DNA of 64,000 nt from Macrosoma leucophasiata. Its lineage: Eukaryota; Arthropoda; Insecta; Lepidoptera; Hedylidae. How positions within the stretch are numbered: the first letter of the stretch is position 1; each line of letters begins with the position of its first letter. The notes under the pieces were generated by a model. That model had not been told where the DNA came from. It was given only the letters and a program-made list of their open reading frames with translations, and did no database searches. The stretch is taken from the NCBI GenBank assembly GCA_036365455.1, contig JAWQUS010000007.1, positions 17,376,001 to 17,440,000 on the forward strand, written 5' to 3'. Of the stretch, positions 1 to 12,256 are shown in pieces. Position numbers and translations under genes: made by a program.

Positions 1-1825
1 ATAACTGAAAATAATATGGTCTTTTCAGATGTTAATAGTTTTTCGTCAGGGGTATTATTGGTAATTGGTGTTAGTATGAATTATGTTAATTTAAATAATA
101 TTAATACATCAAATCGCAATCCGTATATTATAAAATCAATAATATGTAAATAGTACAAAAAAGTATTTCTAACATTTAATGTAAAAAAACTAATGATGAT
201 GGCACAAGGTGAATTATTTCGGATTATTTTTTTGCTTATCTTCCTCAGGCCGTACTGCCTACGTCTAAATTAAAATAAATTAAAAAGCTAAAGTTTCATA
301 GTAATCAAGTGAACGAATAAGTGTAATGCAGAGAAGCTCTAGGGCTCAAGATTCATCATAATGCAAGATAGTGTATCTACGGCTAAGTAATTATAGTGTT
401 CTGCTATGTTTCGTTTCAGTTAATCGCTAATATGCTCGTATGATCTTGTTATTAACGTCTCGAAGGTATAATATCGCTTACCCTACGACTGCTCCTCGCA
501 TACCACTGTATTTGTATACCTTCATCGACTATCATAATTGCAGATAGTGTTTTACTACTCAATTTACACAAAAAACAACAATATCAATGAACATTCTTGT
601 CCGAGGCAGAGTATTTTCATCTGTCTAATCACCATCATTTATCTCCGGGATATAAAATATCCGAAACGGGTAATACCGGATGTAGGTCTACTTTGTGTGG
701 AAATCAGCTTCTGTTAATGTTTTTTTTTAAGCCAATAACCCAAAGGCTCGCTTGCAATTTAGTTTGTTCAGTCACATTTATCTTAGACAGTCTGCAATTG
801 CTCGGACTAAGTAATGTTAGAGATAGATGAACGCAAAGGCGTAAGAAAAACCGCAAATAGAACAGATAATTACGGATAAGTATACCACAGTTGTATTTTA
901 ATTTAGCAATTTAATCATTGCCTCAAGAAAGTACGTAGAGAAGTAATTGGCGAACGGATGTTTTAGACAATAAGAAATACTAGAGTCCCTTTAGAAACGC
1001 GTCGGTCCTGTTTGAAATTACATTGCATTTACTAATTCTATCTATTAAAGCGAAATATCTCAATTATGTAGTGGTGATGAACGAAACATGTTTTATTTGG
1101 AATAATTAAGCACGCATCAATGTGTGTGGTCAGATACCTACTTTGATGACATTATGGAATATTTAGAATGGAAGTTTATTAAGTAGGAAAGCAAACAGTC
1201 GCATATTATAAACTAGAGTTCAAATCTCAGTTCGATCTGTAGATTAATATTTTGTACATTAATATTATCTGAAGATTTCTGAAATAAAGGCTTCGTTTTT
1301 GTCTTTGTTATTGCTCTTATACCTATACTTGAAGTACCTATTACCACAGTCTAAGAAATAATAGATTCTTCTTGTACTGTGGTATTACTATTGACGCACA
1401 AATTAAAAAGTTATTAGGGACAGTTAGGGATTCATTCTACATTTGTAAAACAAGAGTTAACTTCTTGTTCAACTCAATATTGTTTTGTTTATTTCTGATA
1501 CACGATGACAAGTGCTCAGATTTAAAATGAGCAATTCAGATGATAAAGGCGGAGTAGCGCTGACATATCCGTAAATTATGTTAAATTTTTGTAGTTATTT
1601 TGTCATTGCATCATAATCAAATAAATCTTCCTTTGGAATGGTATTATATGAAAATTTATTTGTAAACGCATTAAAGGTTTCCCAGCAAGGCACGTGCGAC
1701 TAATTGTGAGCCCGCATCCACTGATTGACGTTAGACTTTAGCGAGACACAATACCGTTACACTTTCTACTGACACCCTAACATAATGCAATTGTAATATT
1801 TAAGGATATTGAATTATATATACTA
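1..1825. other. A+T-rich noncoding DNA
   Basis: I see no gene or convincing repeat here. Open frames are short and lack protein-like composition. It may still hold old, unrecognisable transposon remains. Confidence 0.5.
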
Positions 1826-1922
1826 CTAGCTAACCCGGCAAACTTCGTATTGCCCCAGAATTAAATAATGTGTCAAAGGTTTAATAGATACGGACTATTT
1901 GTATGGGAAAATGAAATTGTGT
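1826..1922 (-). mobile_element. Helitron 3' end (non-autonomous, fragment)
   Basis: The segment begins CTAGCTAACCCGGCAAAC and continues for about 95 bp as the reverse complement of 3320-3416. Read on the minus strand it ends in CTAG before a host T, as Helitrons do. The partner copy in opposite orientation is 1.5 kb downstream. The 5' boundary of this copy is not visible. Confidence 0.5.
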
Positions 1923-1984
1923 CTTTTACATTTAAAAATATCGTAAAGATGTAGCTATATCCTTAATAATGACTAGTGATCCCC

Positions 1985-2040
1985 AGTGGTCGCGGGTTCA
2001 AGTCCCGCCTGAAGTCAATATTTTCTTTAAAAACATTTCA
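1985..2040 (+). repeat. tRNA-derived SINE fragment
   Basis: A box B-like stretch (GGGTTCAAGTCCCGCC at about 1994) is followed by CTGAAGT and a T-rich run. The same box B plus CTGAAGT arrangement occurs at 12310-12330, where an upstream box A-like stretch is also present. No full tRNA fold can be drawn here, so this is a SINE remnant and not a tRNA gene. Confidence 0.45.
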
Positions 2041-3199
2041 CTCGCATGTGTTATTTGCAACAAATTGAATCAAATGGGTCTCTACAATTAGTGTCGTGGA
2101 GGAGGTATTAAATTGTAATAGCAAAAATTCCTTTCTCATAAGGTGAATTATGAGTTCCTTGTTGGTTTGATTCATAATTTAGCAACAGGGCCCACGCCAT
2201 CTTAGGACTGGTGATCAAAATTGAAGCTTTTGTTGAAGGGCAGGTATTGAAATCAATTTGGTGTTAAACTTGCCCCAGAAATGTTTTGCCATATTTTGCA
2301 TTTTTTTAAATCTCTTTGGTAGGTTTTACTCTATGCCATTTAGCGCTGACGTATTCTGGTTGTTATGTATTTTTAAGTACTTACCATCAATATGAACTTT
2401 ATACTTGTTTGTCATATCATGACCGGCACACGGTAGTTTTATTCAAATGTACTATGGTAACGGAGATCTACTGCCAATAAAGTTATGTGTGTATATTCGA
2501 GTCAATACCATTATGTTAAATGTATACCTACGGGGACTTATACAAGCCTCTAACACGTACCTACCGACCAGCATTAAAAACGCAGTAACCAAGTAGGTAA
2601 TTCTATTTATTTCGTTTCAAAAATAAAAGGTAATCATGAAGCAAAAAGTATTGTAGTATTTAACTTTACGAGCTGACGTTGATAGTATTTCTTGATTTAA
2701 TGTTCAAAATAGTTTTTGCTTGCGCTTTTTGCATTCTAATGATGTGATCGGCGTGTGCAGCAAAAAGTATTCTATTGTGGAAGCTCCCAGGTGGTCTTAT
2801 GTGACGCTTTGCCACCCGGACCCGGTTCTACCTTGTGGCCATAAACGGATCTCGATGTGAGGGAATGTCTTGTGATCTTTGAACCTACTTCAATTATTTA
2901 TTTGTTTGTTTTCTTTGAACTTATAAAAAAAGGAAAAATCTTAATGAGCAAACTGTACCTACTGAGTGACGTGCAGCCGTAAAGCCGTATGCTTTTGACA
3001 GAGTAAGGACGTTGTTTGGAAGTGCGCAGCGCTTCTAGTGGTGGTAGAAAGCTGCAATTTGATATGTGGGTTTATTTTGGGGAATGTCAGTCAACGCGAA
3101 ATGTTCTCAGTGCACCCACTAAGCATATTTCCCGTTCGATTGAGAGTCAGAATTCCTACGGCAACGAGATGCGCGTATAAAGTCCCTTGAAAAAGCTTA
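2041..3199. other. Noncoding DNA, nothing recognised
   Basis: There is no supported gene. A short G+C-richer patch near 2780-2870 has no coding signature. Confidence 0.45.
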
Positions 3200-3416
3200 T
3201 CTGTATATACTCGTATAAAAATCAATTGCTGTTCGTTAGTCTCGCTAAAACTCGAGAACGGCTATACCGATTTGTCTAATTTTGGTTTTGAATGATTTTT
3301 GGAAGTCCAGGGGAGGTTGCCCTTCAATTTTATTTTCCATACAATAGTCCGCATCTATCAAACCTTTGACACATTATTTCATTCTGAGGCAATACGAAGT
3401 TTGCCGGGTCAGCTAG
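3200..3416 (+). mobile_element. Complete short non-autonomous Helitron
   Basis: The element starts TC at 3200 after a host A and ends CTAG at 3416 before a host T, the classic A|TC...CTRR|T insertion signature without target duplication. Its last ~95 bp (GGCAATACGAAG...CCGGGTCAGCTAG) are an inverted copy of 1826-1922. It has no coding capacity, so it would have needed a transposase from elsewhere. Confidence 0.6.
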
Positions 3417-4758
3417 TAAAATATAAAATTCAACATTAAAAAAAAAATATTTTAACAAAATTCGCTCGGTGGAGAAATAATGTGGTCAAAACAAATGTCC
3501 AACATTAGCTTAAGTACAGCTCTGCATTTCTTTATAAACCGCATAGAGACATAGAAGTCCTGTGGTTAGAAGCGCATAAACATTTTTGCAGCTTTCGCTC
3601 TTCTGAAAACAATTCTATTGTCTATTTTTATGGAGTATGAAATTTCGCTTTCAATACTTAGACGAGGTTGGAAGACTAGTTCGTAGCTAAGGGATAGAGC
3701 AGGTAGATATATAAAATGTTCGCACAAAAGGTACTCTCACACCACCTATAACACGTGCAAAATAATTACTTATGTATGTAAATATTTTTCTCAATATCAA
3801 AAACATTTATTCACACTGTGAGATACCTACACACTACTTCTACCTACGTCCATATACTTATCATTGCCGAACAGTATACTTGTAACGAATAGAACTACCT
3901 ACCTACAGCACTAACAATACATTACAGAAATACCATAACTATTAAACCAACCATTTGTATTTACTAAGAAGAAATTTCAAAGGAGACGGATAATTTTGGG
4001 CCCACAAAATCGCTACTGGCTTACCCATTACACAGTTTATTTTGTAATATATGTAGTTAACAATTAGCAATCTAACCCAACTTTTACTTAAACATATACA
4101 TAACTTCAATTATTGGCAATTAAAAAAATGCCCTAATTTTAAATTTATTTTGTAGTGTTTTGAAAATGACATACTCGTAATTTGTATTGTCTTAACACTG
4201 GACCCAGAAATGTATGGAACAGTATCAGTCTTCTTTCATAGTTTCTATAGTCCAAAAAAATAATTAAGTAGGGAATTGCATTGCTATGCTTTCTCTGAAT
4301 CACGGTATTTATTAATTTATTTGTGCCTGTGCCTATAATTTTAGCCTAATAATAGCAGTGGCGAACATGATTATTTAATGGCATATTGTAGTAGACAGGT
4401 TGCTCGCTCTATTGTGACCAAGTATTATTGTGACCAAGTATTATATTATGCATGCGGTCTATTACAATAATAAAAATAGCAGAGAAAACCAGAAATGGTA
4501 CTATTTGGTGATTTAATACAATACATTCTAACTAAGAACAGGAACGCTAGCTGATGCTTAGTTATAATGCCCCATAGATACAACCATAGAATTATTCAGG
4601 TAAGCATATACTACTTTAGGTCAGATATACTACTTTTACGTTTATTTTCATAAGACTATTCAAATAACGCTACTTAACATAGTCTTAAACGACTGTAAAC
4701 TAATTTATAGTAAATTTATGTAATTGCACATTCTCAAATTCACAGGCTATGTGTAAGT
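3417..4758. other. Noncoding DNA, nothing recognised
   Basis: A+T-rich sequence without a supported gene. A 16-bp direct duplication (ATTGTGACCAAGTATT) sits near 4413-4445. Confidence 0.45.
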
Positions 4759-5109
4759 GTGTTCACTTCATATAAAGGATACGACACGTCTCCGTTTGGT
4801 GTTACCCTGCTTTACAGAAGTTCAGCGTTTCGGGCATACAAAGTCACCAGTGCTTACCGTATCTGGAAAAGGCTTTCCCTAATTACTTGGGGTGTGTTTT
4901 GTTTGGTGCTATCAGCGTGTAACGAGCCGCAAATGGGTCTCCCGCGATCGTACGATCATGCGGGCCGCCCGCCCTTCGCCGCCTCCCCCCCAACGGCCCC
5001 ACTACGCGCGTCAAAGGCCTTTGTGCGAATAACATACTACACTGCCATGTTGATAAGCGGCGCGATTTGGAATATAATATTGTTAAAAAAACACATTTGG
5101 AAAAAATAA
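4759..5109 (+). other. Unassigned 116-codon open frame over a G+C-rich patch
   Basis: An open frame from a GTG codon to a stop at 5109 covers a G+C-rich patch (about 4915-5060) in otherwise A+T-rich DNA. There is no ATG near the start, no recognised domain and no clear splice context. A hydrophobic stretch near residues 42-53 is not enough to call a membrane protein. It could be an isolated exon, a decayed repeat or chance. Confidence 0.12.
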
Positions 5110-6213
5110 GACAATTAATATTGTAAAAAAAGAAACGTTTTTAAAAGTTTCGTTAACGTTAAGTAAAAAAAAAAACTCGATTGTCATATTGAAAAAAAAA
5201 AAACTAAATGATAGGTAATCATAATATGTCGCTGTTTGAAAGTAATACCTATCACAAAATTTTGAAAAGAACCGTTTTTATTGATTGTGTTTACCCAACA
5301 ATCTACAGATAAGGTAGGTAACGTTGTCTCGTACCTACCTATTTTATAGTGTTCCGTCCACGTATCTCGATGATTTCAATCTGTCGTCTGAATGTCTCAT
5401 TTCGATACTTGAAACAGCACGCAGATGAGAGTCGTTGAAAGAAGTGATAGAAAATGATTTCCGTAAAAGTTTTATTTTTTCTTTAAACCTTCGAAAGACA
5501 ATAAATATGCATTTTTTTTTATTAGGAGCCTTTGTTTTTTAGATGGGACCCTTTTGCTTATTGCCTTTCTTTTACTTGAATATTTTGACCGACTTTGACG
5601 GATAATGTGCTAAGAAGTGATATGAAGAAGATTTATTATTATGTAAGCCAAATATCAAGTTTTCCTTCCAGAATTAATACAACATTTGCATGATCGCTAT
5701 ACTCTGATCACTAAGCGACCTCCCGAAACAGATAAGCTCGGAGTGCGGAATCTCATGTCTATCCTTGTTAATTAGTCTATCTCATATGTGCAGCGCAATT
5801 AGCCCATAGAATCTGGCACAAGGATAATTCGGAGGTGCGCGGTCGAAGTTTTGACTTTGAATTAATCTAGTTTATTTTTCCATAACAACTTTTGAATTTC
5901 ATGAAGTAATTACTAGTACTTAGTAGAAATCAAAGTACTCGTAGTTGTCAATGATTACAACAAAATATTCTACATTTATAGATGTAAAAAGCCACAAGTG
6001 CGTGTCGGGCCACGCGCAGTGTAGGGTTCCGTAGTTTTTAGGTTTGATTAATGCAATGAAAAAAAAAATTTTTCTATGGAGTTGTTCACAAAATTTCGAG
6101 TAAACCTAACTTAAGTGTGACAGTTTTCCTTTTAATTTCCTTATATGAAGCTACTATTGCCGTAACGTTTGAATTTCTAACATCAACCGTTTATAAGTTA
6201 GAAAAGGGGAGGA
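5110..6213. other. Noncoding DNA with a common repeat motif at 5990-6042
   Basis: No gene is visible. The stretch around 5990-6042 (CACAAGTGCGTGTCGGGCC ... AGGGTTCCGTAG) is a diverged member of a repeat also seen at 24427-24475 and, inverted, near 54930-55010. Confidence 0.4.
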
Positions 6214-6268
6214 GCTAATTTTCGTTAGAGTCAAGTGTCCCCCACACTTGACACTAACGAAAATTAGC
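6214..6268. repeat. 55-bp near-perfect hairpin
   Basis: The 25-bp arms 6214-6238 and 6244-6268 are reverse complements with a single mismatch, around a CCCCC loop. It lies about 180 bp before the minisatellite. The tight loop resembles a fold-back duplication more than a microRNA precursor. No function is assigned. Confidence 0.85.
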
Positions 6269-6451
6269 CCTTTAAAGCTTAATAAGTTACGAACAGTTAA
6301 CTAAATCGAAAAGTGATTTAAGCTCACCCCTAACATTTTTGAAAGACCTATCCAACGATATCATATACTATGAAGGATAGGAAAAATAAAAAAATATCCG
6401 CGCGTTACCTGTAGGGGAGGTACCCGAAATCATTTTATTTTTCATGGTTTT

Positions 6452-9029
6452 ATTCGTTCCGACGTCGAGTGTCACGACGCCCAGCGTCGCGACGACCAGC
6501 GTCGCGACGACCACCATCTCGAAGCCCGGCGTCCCAACGCCCAGCATCCTGACGCCCAGCGTCCCGACGTCGAGTGTCACGACGCCCAGCGTTCCGACGC
6601 CCAGCTTCCCGACGCCCGCCGTCCCAATGCCCAACATCCCAACGCCATGCGTCCCGACGTCGAGCGTCACGATGCCCAGCGCTCCGACGCCCATCGTCCG
6701 AACGCCCAGCGTCCCGAAGCTCAGCGTCGCGACGTCGAGTGTCATGACGCCCAGCGTCCCGACGCCCATGGTCCCAACGCAAAGCGTCGCGACGCCCACC
6801 GTCCCAACGCCCAGCGTCCCAACGCCCTACGTCCCGTCGTCGATTGTCATGACGCCCAGCGATCCGACGCCCAGCGTCCCGACGCCCAGCGTCCCGTCGC
6901 CTAGCGTCCCAATGCCCAACATCTCAACGCCCTGCGTCCCGACCCCCAGCGTCCCCACGCCCAGCGTCCCGACGCCCAGCGTCCAGACATCCAGCGTCGC
7001 GACGCTCACCGTCCCGACGTCCAGCGACTCGAAGCCCAGCATCCCGCCGCCCAGCGTCCCGACGCCCAGAGTCCCCACGCCCAGCGTCCCGACGCCCAGC
7101 GTCCCGACGCCCAGCGTCCCGACGCCCAGCGTCCCGACGCCCAGCGTCCCGACGCCCAGCGTCCCGACGGCCAGCGTCCCGACGCTCAGCGTCGCGACGT
7201 TGAGTGTCATGACGCCTAGCAATCCGACGCCCAGCGTCCCGACGCCCAACGTCCCAACGCAAAGCGTCGTGACGCCCACCGTCCCAACGACCAGCATCCC
7301 AACGCCCTACGTCCCGTCGTCGAGTGTCATGACGCCCAGCAATCCGACGCCCAGCGTCCCGACGCCCAACGTCCCAACGCAAAGCGTCGCGACGCCCACA
7401 GTCCCAACGCCCAGCATCCCAACGCCCTACGTCCCGTCGTCGAGTGTCATGCGCCCAGCGATCCGTCACCCAGCGTCCCGACGCCTAACGTCCCAACGCA
7501 ACACGTCGCGACGACAACCGTGCCGACCCCCAGCATCCCAACGCCCAACATCTCAACGCCCAGCGTTCCGACGCCCTGCGTCCCGACGGCCAGCGTCCCG
7601 ACGCTCAGCGTCGCGACGTTGAGTGTCATGACGCCTAGCAATCCGACGCCCAGCGTCCCGACGCCCAACGTCCCAACGCAAAGCGTCGCGACGCCCACCG
7701 TCCCAACGACCAGCATCCCAACACCCTACGTCCCGTCGTCGAGTGTCATGACGCCCAGCGATCCGACGCCCAGCGTCTCGACGCCCAGCGTCCCGACGCC
7801 CAGCGTACCGACGCCCCACGGTCCCGACGCCCAGAGCCATGACGCCCAGCGTCCTGACGCCCAGCGTTCCGACGCCCAGCTTCCCGACGCCCGCCGTCCC
7901 AACGCCCAACATCCCAACGCCATGCGTCCCGACGTCGAGTGTCACGACACCCAGCGCTTCGATGCCCATCGTCCCGACGCCCAGCGTCCCGACGCTTAGC
8001 GTCGCGACGTCGAGTGTCATGACGCCCAGCGTTCCGACGCCCAGCGTCCTCACGCCCAGCGTCCCGACGCCCAGAGTCCCCACGCCCAGCGTCCCGATGC
8101 CTAGCGTCCCGACGCCCAGCGTCCCGACACCCAGCTTCCCGACGCCCGCCGTCCCAACACCCAACATCCCAACGCCATGCCTCCTGACGTCGAGTGTCAC
8201 GATGCCCAGCGCTCCGACGCCCAGCGTCCCGACGCCCAGCGTCCTGACGTCGACCGTCCAGACGTCCAGCGTCGCGACGGCCACTGTCCCGACGTCCAGC
8301 GTTCCGACGGCCAGAGTCCCCACGCCCAGCGTCCCGACGCCCAGCGTCCCGACGCCCAGCGTCCCGACGCCCAGCGTCCCGACGTCCAGCGTCACGACGC
8401 CCGCCGTCCCAACGCCCAACATCCCAACGCCATGCGTCCGACGTCGAGCGCCCAGCGCACCGACGTCCTGCGTCCCGACGCCCAGCGTCCCGACGCCCAG
8501 CGTCCCGACGCCCAGCGTCCCGACGCCCAGAGTCCTGACGCCCAGCGTCCCGACGCCCAGCGTCCCGACGCCCATCGTCCCGACGCCCCACGGTCCCGAC
8601 GCCCAGAGCCATGAAGCCCAGCGTCCTGACGCCCAGCGTTCCGACGCCCAGCTTCCCGACGCCCGCCGTCCCAACATCCCAACGCCATGCGTCCCGACGT
8701 CGAGTGTCACGACACCCAGCGCTTCGACGCCCATCGTCCCGACGCCCAGCGTCCCGACGCTTAGCGTCGCGACGTCGAGTGTCATGACGCCCAGCGTTCC
8801 GACGCCCAGCGTCCCGACGCCCAGCGTCCCGACGCCCAGCGTCCCGACGCCCAGCGTCCCGACGCAAAGCGTCGCGATGCCCACCGTCCCAACGCCCAGC
8901 ATCCCAACGCCCTACGTCCCGTCGTCGAGTATCATGACGCCCAGCGATCCGACGCCCAGCGTCCCGACGCCCAACGTCCCAACGCCCAGCGTCCCGACGC
9001 CCACCGTCCTAACGCATAGCATCCTGACG
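6452..9029. repeat. Minisatellite, 15-bp unit GACGCCCAGCGTCCC
   Basis: About 2.58 kb, or roughly 170 imperfect copies of a 15-bp G+C-rich unit. Because the period is divisible by three and the unit has no stop codon in any frame, long open frames appear on both strands: VPTPS pentapeptides on +, LGVGT or AGRRD types on -. The frame shifts within the array (for example near 7450, 7510 and 8440), so no single frame spans it. No signal peptide or unique flanking exon is seen. I read these frames as by-products of the repeat, not a gene. A higher-order period of 120 bp (eight units) is visible at 7261-7500. Confidence 0.95.
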
Positions 9030-9520
9030 AATTTTGAAATTCTGAGAATGACATTGGTATAGATATGTGGTACAGGCTCCGATTCTTACCAATAGAAACA
9101 AAGTGCTTTTGTGTACAGTTATATAGATGTGCATATTATTATACTCTGTTTCAGTACTGTTATTCATTGTAAGGTTATGTTATGTAAGGTTACTCTTAGT
9201 GAACTGACCGCTTGATCACACGTACACATTGAGCAAGCGTAATAAAAGCTATATTTTATTGATTTTGAATAAGCGGAGAGTTCCCCGACTGTACGTTGTA
9301 CTTAGGTATTGGCGTAGCTTTGTTACAGTGGAGGTGGCAAAATCGATCGCGGCTACACGTTGCCTGGTTGTAAGCTGTTAAAACGTTGTAAAATATTTCA
9401 CGATAAATAATATTTCTTTTACATTCTTGCTTGCATGTACATTGGGTTTTTAAAAGATACTTATTTGGCGTTTTTATCAATGATACCTAACAGTCCATTT
9501 GACGAGTTTTTTGAGAGACC
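9030..9520. other. Noncoding DNA after the minisatellite
   Basis: The sequence returns abruptly to A+T-rich DNA. A short GTAAGGTTA/GTTATGTTATG repetition lies at 9168-9196. No gene is supported. Confidence 0.45.
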
Positions 9521-9521
9521 T

Positions 9522-9757
9522 TTTTGTCATAAATGTGGCAAACAAGCCTACAGTTCACATTGGTGGTAGTGGTAAGTGAATACTGTGGCCTATAAACATC
9601 AACCTAAAAACAAAGATTTAAAGTAGATGCATTGTCACTTCTGAGGTTAAAGCAGTTTTGCCTTTGTGTTGAACGCGATAGTGCCCATGAACGTAGTGTT
9701 TTACTATAGCGGCAAGTAAATTAAGTATAATGCGGTCGCCTCTAGGTCCTTCAATTT
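9522..9757 (-). mobile_element. Poly(A) retroposon family B, diverged copy
   Basis: It shares ordered blocks (ACAAGCCTACAGTTCACATTG, CTGAGG, GCGGCAAGTAAATTA, AATGCGGT) with better copies at 36192-36482, 57096-57382 and 59798-60083. Those copies show a terminal A run on the minus strand in this orientation. No coding potential. Confidence 0.55.
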
Positions 9758-9825
9758 TTGTAAATTTCAGGTTTATAATTTTACACAAAATGACTGGCTT
9801 AATTAACAGTTTCATAGCATTTTGT

Positions 9826-10303
9826 ATGTATGTATGTATCTTCACGCCAGGTCCCTAACGGGGTAGGCAGAGAGTGTAGAGCGCCAGACATCCCGGTTCT
9901 GACAAACCTCTCGTGCCTCGTCTACCTTCATCATTCTCTTCATACATGCACGCCGATTCCTAAGACTTTTGACCCCACCATCAGACAGAACTCGACCTAT
10001 TTGGTCATGGTAGGTCAGCCTTGGTCTTCCTGGGCCTCTGCAACCATCCACATTCGCATTGTATATCTGTTTAGTCATTCGTTCATTCGACATTCTTTCT
10101 ATATGCCCGAACCATCGGAGCATGCCTTTTTTCATTTTTACACCGATACTATCATAGCATTTTGTGTATGACCTTATTAGTAGCAGATGAAGATTAACCT
10201 TCGTTGTACGTTGAAGGTAAGTGATTAAGTACCGAGGGCAACACTTCCCATAAGGAGGACCTGATATCTCGCCCGTCACACGATGATAAAATTTTGTAAC
10301 CAA
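9826..10303 (-). mobile_element. LINE 3' end with reverse-transcriptase C-terminal tail
   Basis: A minus-strand open frame of 153 codons ends in a region typical of the C-terminus of insect non-LTR endonuclease/reverse transcriptases (WFGHIERM, GRPRLTYHDQIGRVLSDGG, CQNRDVWRSTLSAYPVRDLA). The 3' side runs into a TACA-type simple tail at 9823-9840. A second copy of the same tail is at 25349-25600 on +. Only the tail remains, so it is a 5'-truncated dead copy. The clade was not determined. Confidence 0.7.
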
Positions 10304-11833
10304 TTTTTTCTAAATACCTATCATGTATTCCATTATTATCCCTTATTGTTGTTTAAGGTCTTCCTTACTGTATGTACAGATTTTTTCCCGCCTACCGACG
10401 TAAAGTAGGTTGGCATATTTACAAACCTTAGTGGTTTTCCAATGCTAGCATTAAGTGATATAAACTTAATCTTTTGTTAATGTATACTACAATAAAAGAA
10501 AAAAAATAGCTACAAAAGAAATAACGTAAACGTACGTAAGGTAAGGTAAAGGTAACGTAACGCAACGAAAAAATCCAGAAGTTTCAAAACAGATGTATTG
10601 CTTTTTAAGCATGAGCTATACTTAATGCCCATAGTATGTAAATACAGAGCCAGTTCTCATCCGGTATATGGTAGCGTTGAATCCGTTTAGCAGCATATAT
10701 ATTAGATTAGGTAATTCATTGGTGCCTAGGGTTCGCTATACCGAACCATTTAAGCATAACCGATATTTTCTGTATGTAATGAATATAGATAAATCCCGGT
10801 ATACTCATATTTCCGAGATTTGAATAGAGTAAGTACCTAGTTATTATTATTCATTTTTATATAATTATACGTTTTGTTAGGTTTCTTAGTGGTAACTAAT
10901 TAAGGACTATTCAGATACTGAGTAAAATATATTTTTTAAGTGAAAATGTTGTGATGTTCAGAGTTTGGGATGAAGTATACCTACCATAACCTGGTGTATC
11001 ACATCAGTTACAGCGTCGTCGTCGCAAAGGCAAGGGTATCTGAGTACTCACCGAGCCGTGGTCCGAAGAAGGGTGCTTCTACCATACTGTGTAATACAAG
11101 ATAAGATAAGAATACTCATTATTGTACACATAAAAGGATACAATTACATAAAAACAAATAAATGAGAAGCACAAAAGGCTGTCTTATCGCTCAAAGCGAT
11201 CTCTGCCAGACAACCTAAAATCAGACACACAAACTTAAAGAAAAGGGGTATTGTGTGCCTACCTAAGTATGGACCGGTCTCCTGGTATTTTCGAAATCCA
11301 GGATCTCGGTTTGCTACTCCTAGTTGAGCCTACGCGCTCGAGGTCGATCACTAGTGCTATAATTATTCTAGTGGTAACGCCACGTATGTATATTTTACCA
11401 TCAGAAAAGCATCCATGTCCAATATTGTTTTAAACCTTCATTCCATTTCTACTCAAAACTATTTTGTTACTGCCTTATTTTTTTGTGACGCACAGCACAG
11501 TATTTAAGTATTATTAACAATTAAGTTTAATAAGCATTTGATGGGGTCCCCATATTTAGTGCATTGTAACAATTATGTAAATGATATGGATGCAATATGG
11601 TCTGTGAATTGCATTGTTATCAGTTTGCATCGACACGCGACTATTAATCGTTGTCCTCTGTGGCTATTTTTGAAAATATTTTTATTTGAATGTTTTGTAA
11701 GTTTAAATGTTATGTAGTGTTCTTAATAGGTTTAATTTGCCTTACGGATGCCTACCCAGATGGAGCCAGTACCTAGTTGGTTAATAAATAATTTCAATAT
11801 CAATAAATCACAAATTTAAAAAAATATTATACA
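10304..11833. other. Noncoding DNA, nothing recognised
   Basis: A+T-rich with a short run of GGTAAGGTAA-like repeats near 10530-10565. The short open frame at 11251-11433 has no recognisable content. Confidence 0.45.
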
Positions 11834-12073
11834 GTATCTGTTGCTTGCGGCTCCGCCCGCGTGTTGGTCGCTTTTCGCGTAACCTGTGGAAACTCATCAA
11901 ATCATCCCATGGCATCCTACAGGAACATGTTTTCGGAATAAAATCCTATGTAATAATCCAAGTTGCCCTCTTTGTGTGCCAAATTTCATATAAATCGGTT
12001 TAACAGTTTTTGCGTGAAGGAGCAACAAACAAACAAACATACAAACTTTCGCATTTATAATATTTATATACGA
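11834..12073 (-). mobile_element. Non-autonomous Helitron, decayed 3' end
   Basis: On the minus strand it begins A|TC at 12073 and continues through ATTATAAATGCGAAAG and TTTGTTTGTTTGTTGCTCC. It ends in the G+C-rich CGCGGGCGGAGCCGCAAGC block common at lepidopteran Helitron ends. The expected terminal CTAG is mutated. No coding capacity. Confidence 0.5.
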
Positions 12074-12256
12074 TGATTTTGGTCTTACTTACACATGTAC
12101 AGAATATAAATAAAAATAAGCAAATACTGAATTAAAAAGATCTCCTAAGATATTTAGATTTTTATGCATGGCGATTTTTAGATCTCTATTTAGATAGGTG
12201 TTTCTTGGTCGAAGTTAAACTTAACCACATGCCATACTATAGGTCGACAGTAGGGT

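Noticed and set aside
1985..2012. tRNA gene from the GGTTCAAGTCCCGCC box B
   Set aside because: No acceptor stem, D arm or anticodon arm can be formed; it is a SINE remnant.
6444..9062. Long open frames (392, 407 and 449 codons) as repetitive structural proteins
   Set aside because: They exist on both strands solely because the 15-bp unit lacks stops. The frame shifts inside the array, and there is no signal peptide or unique exon at either end.
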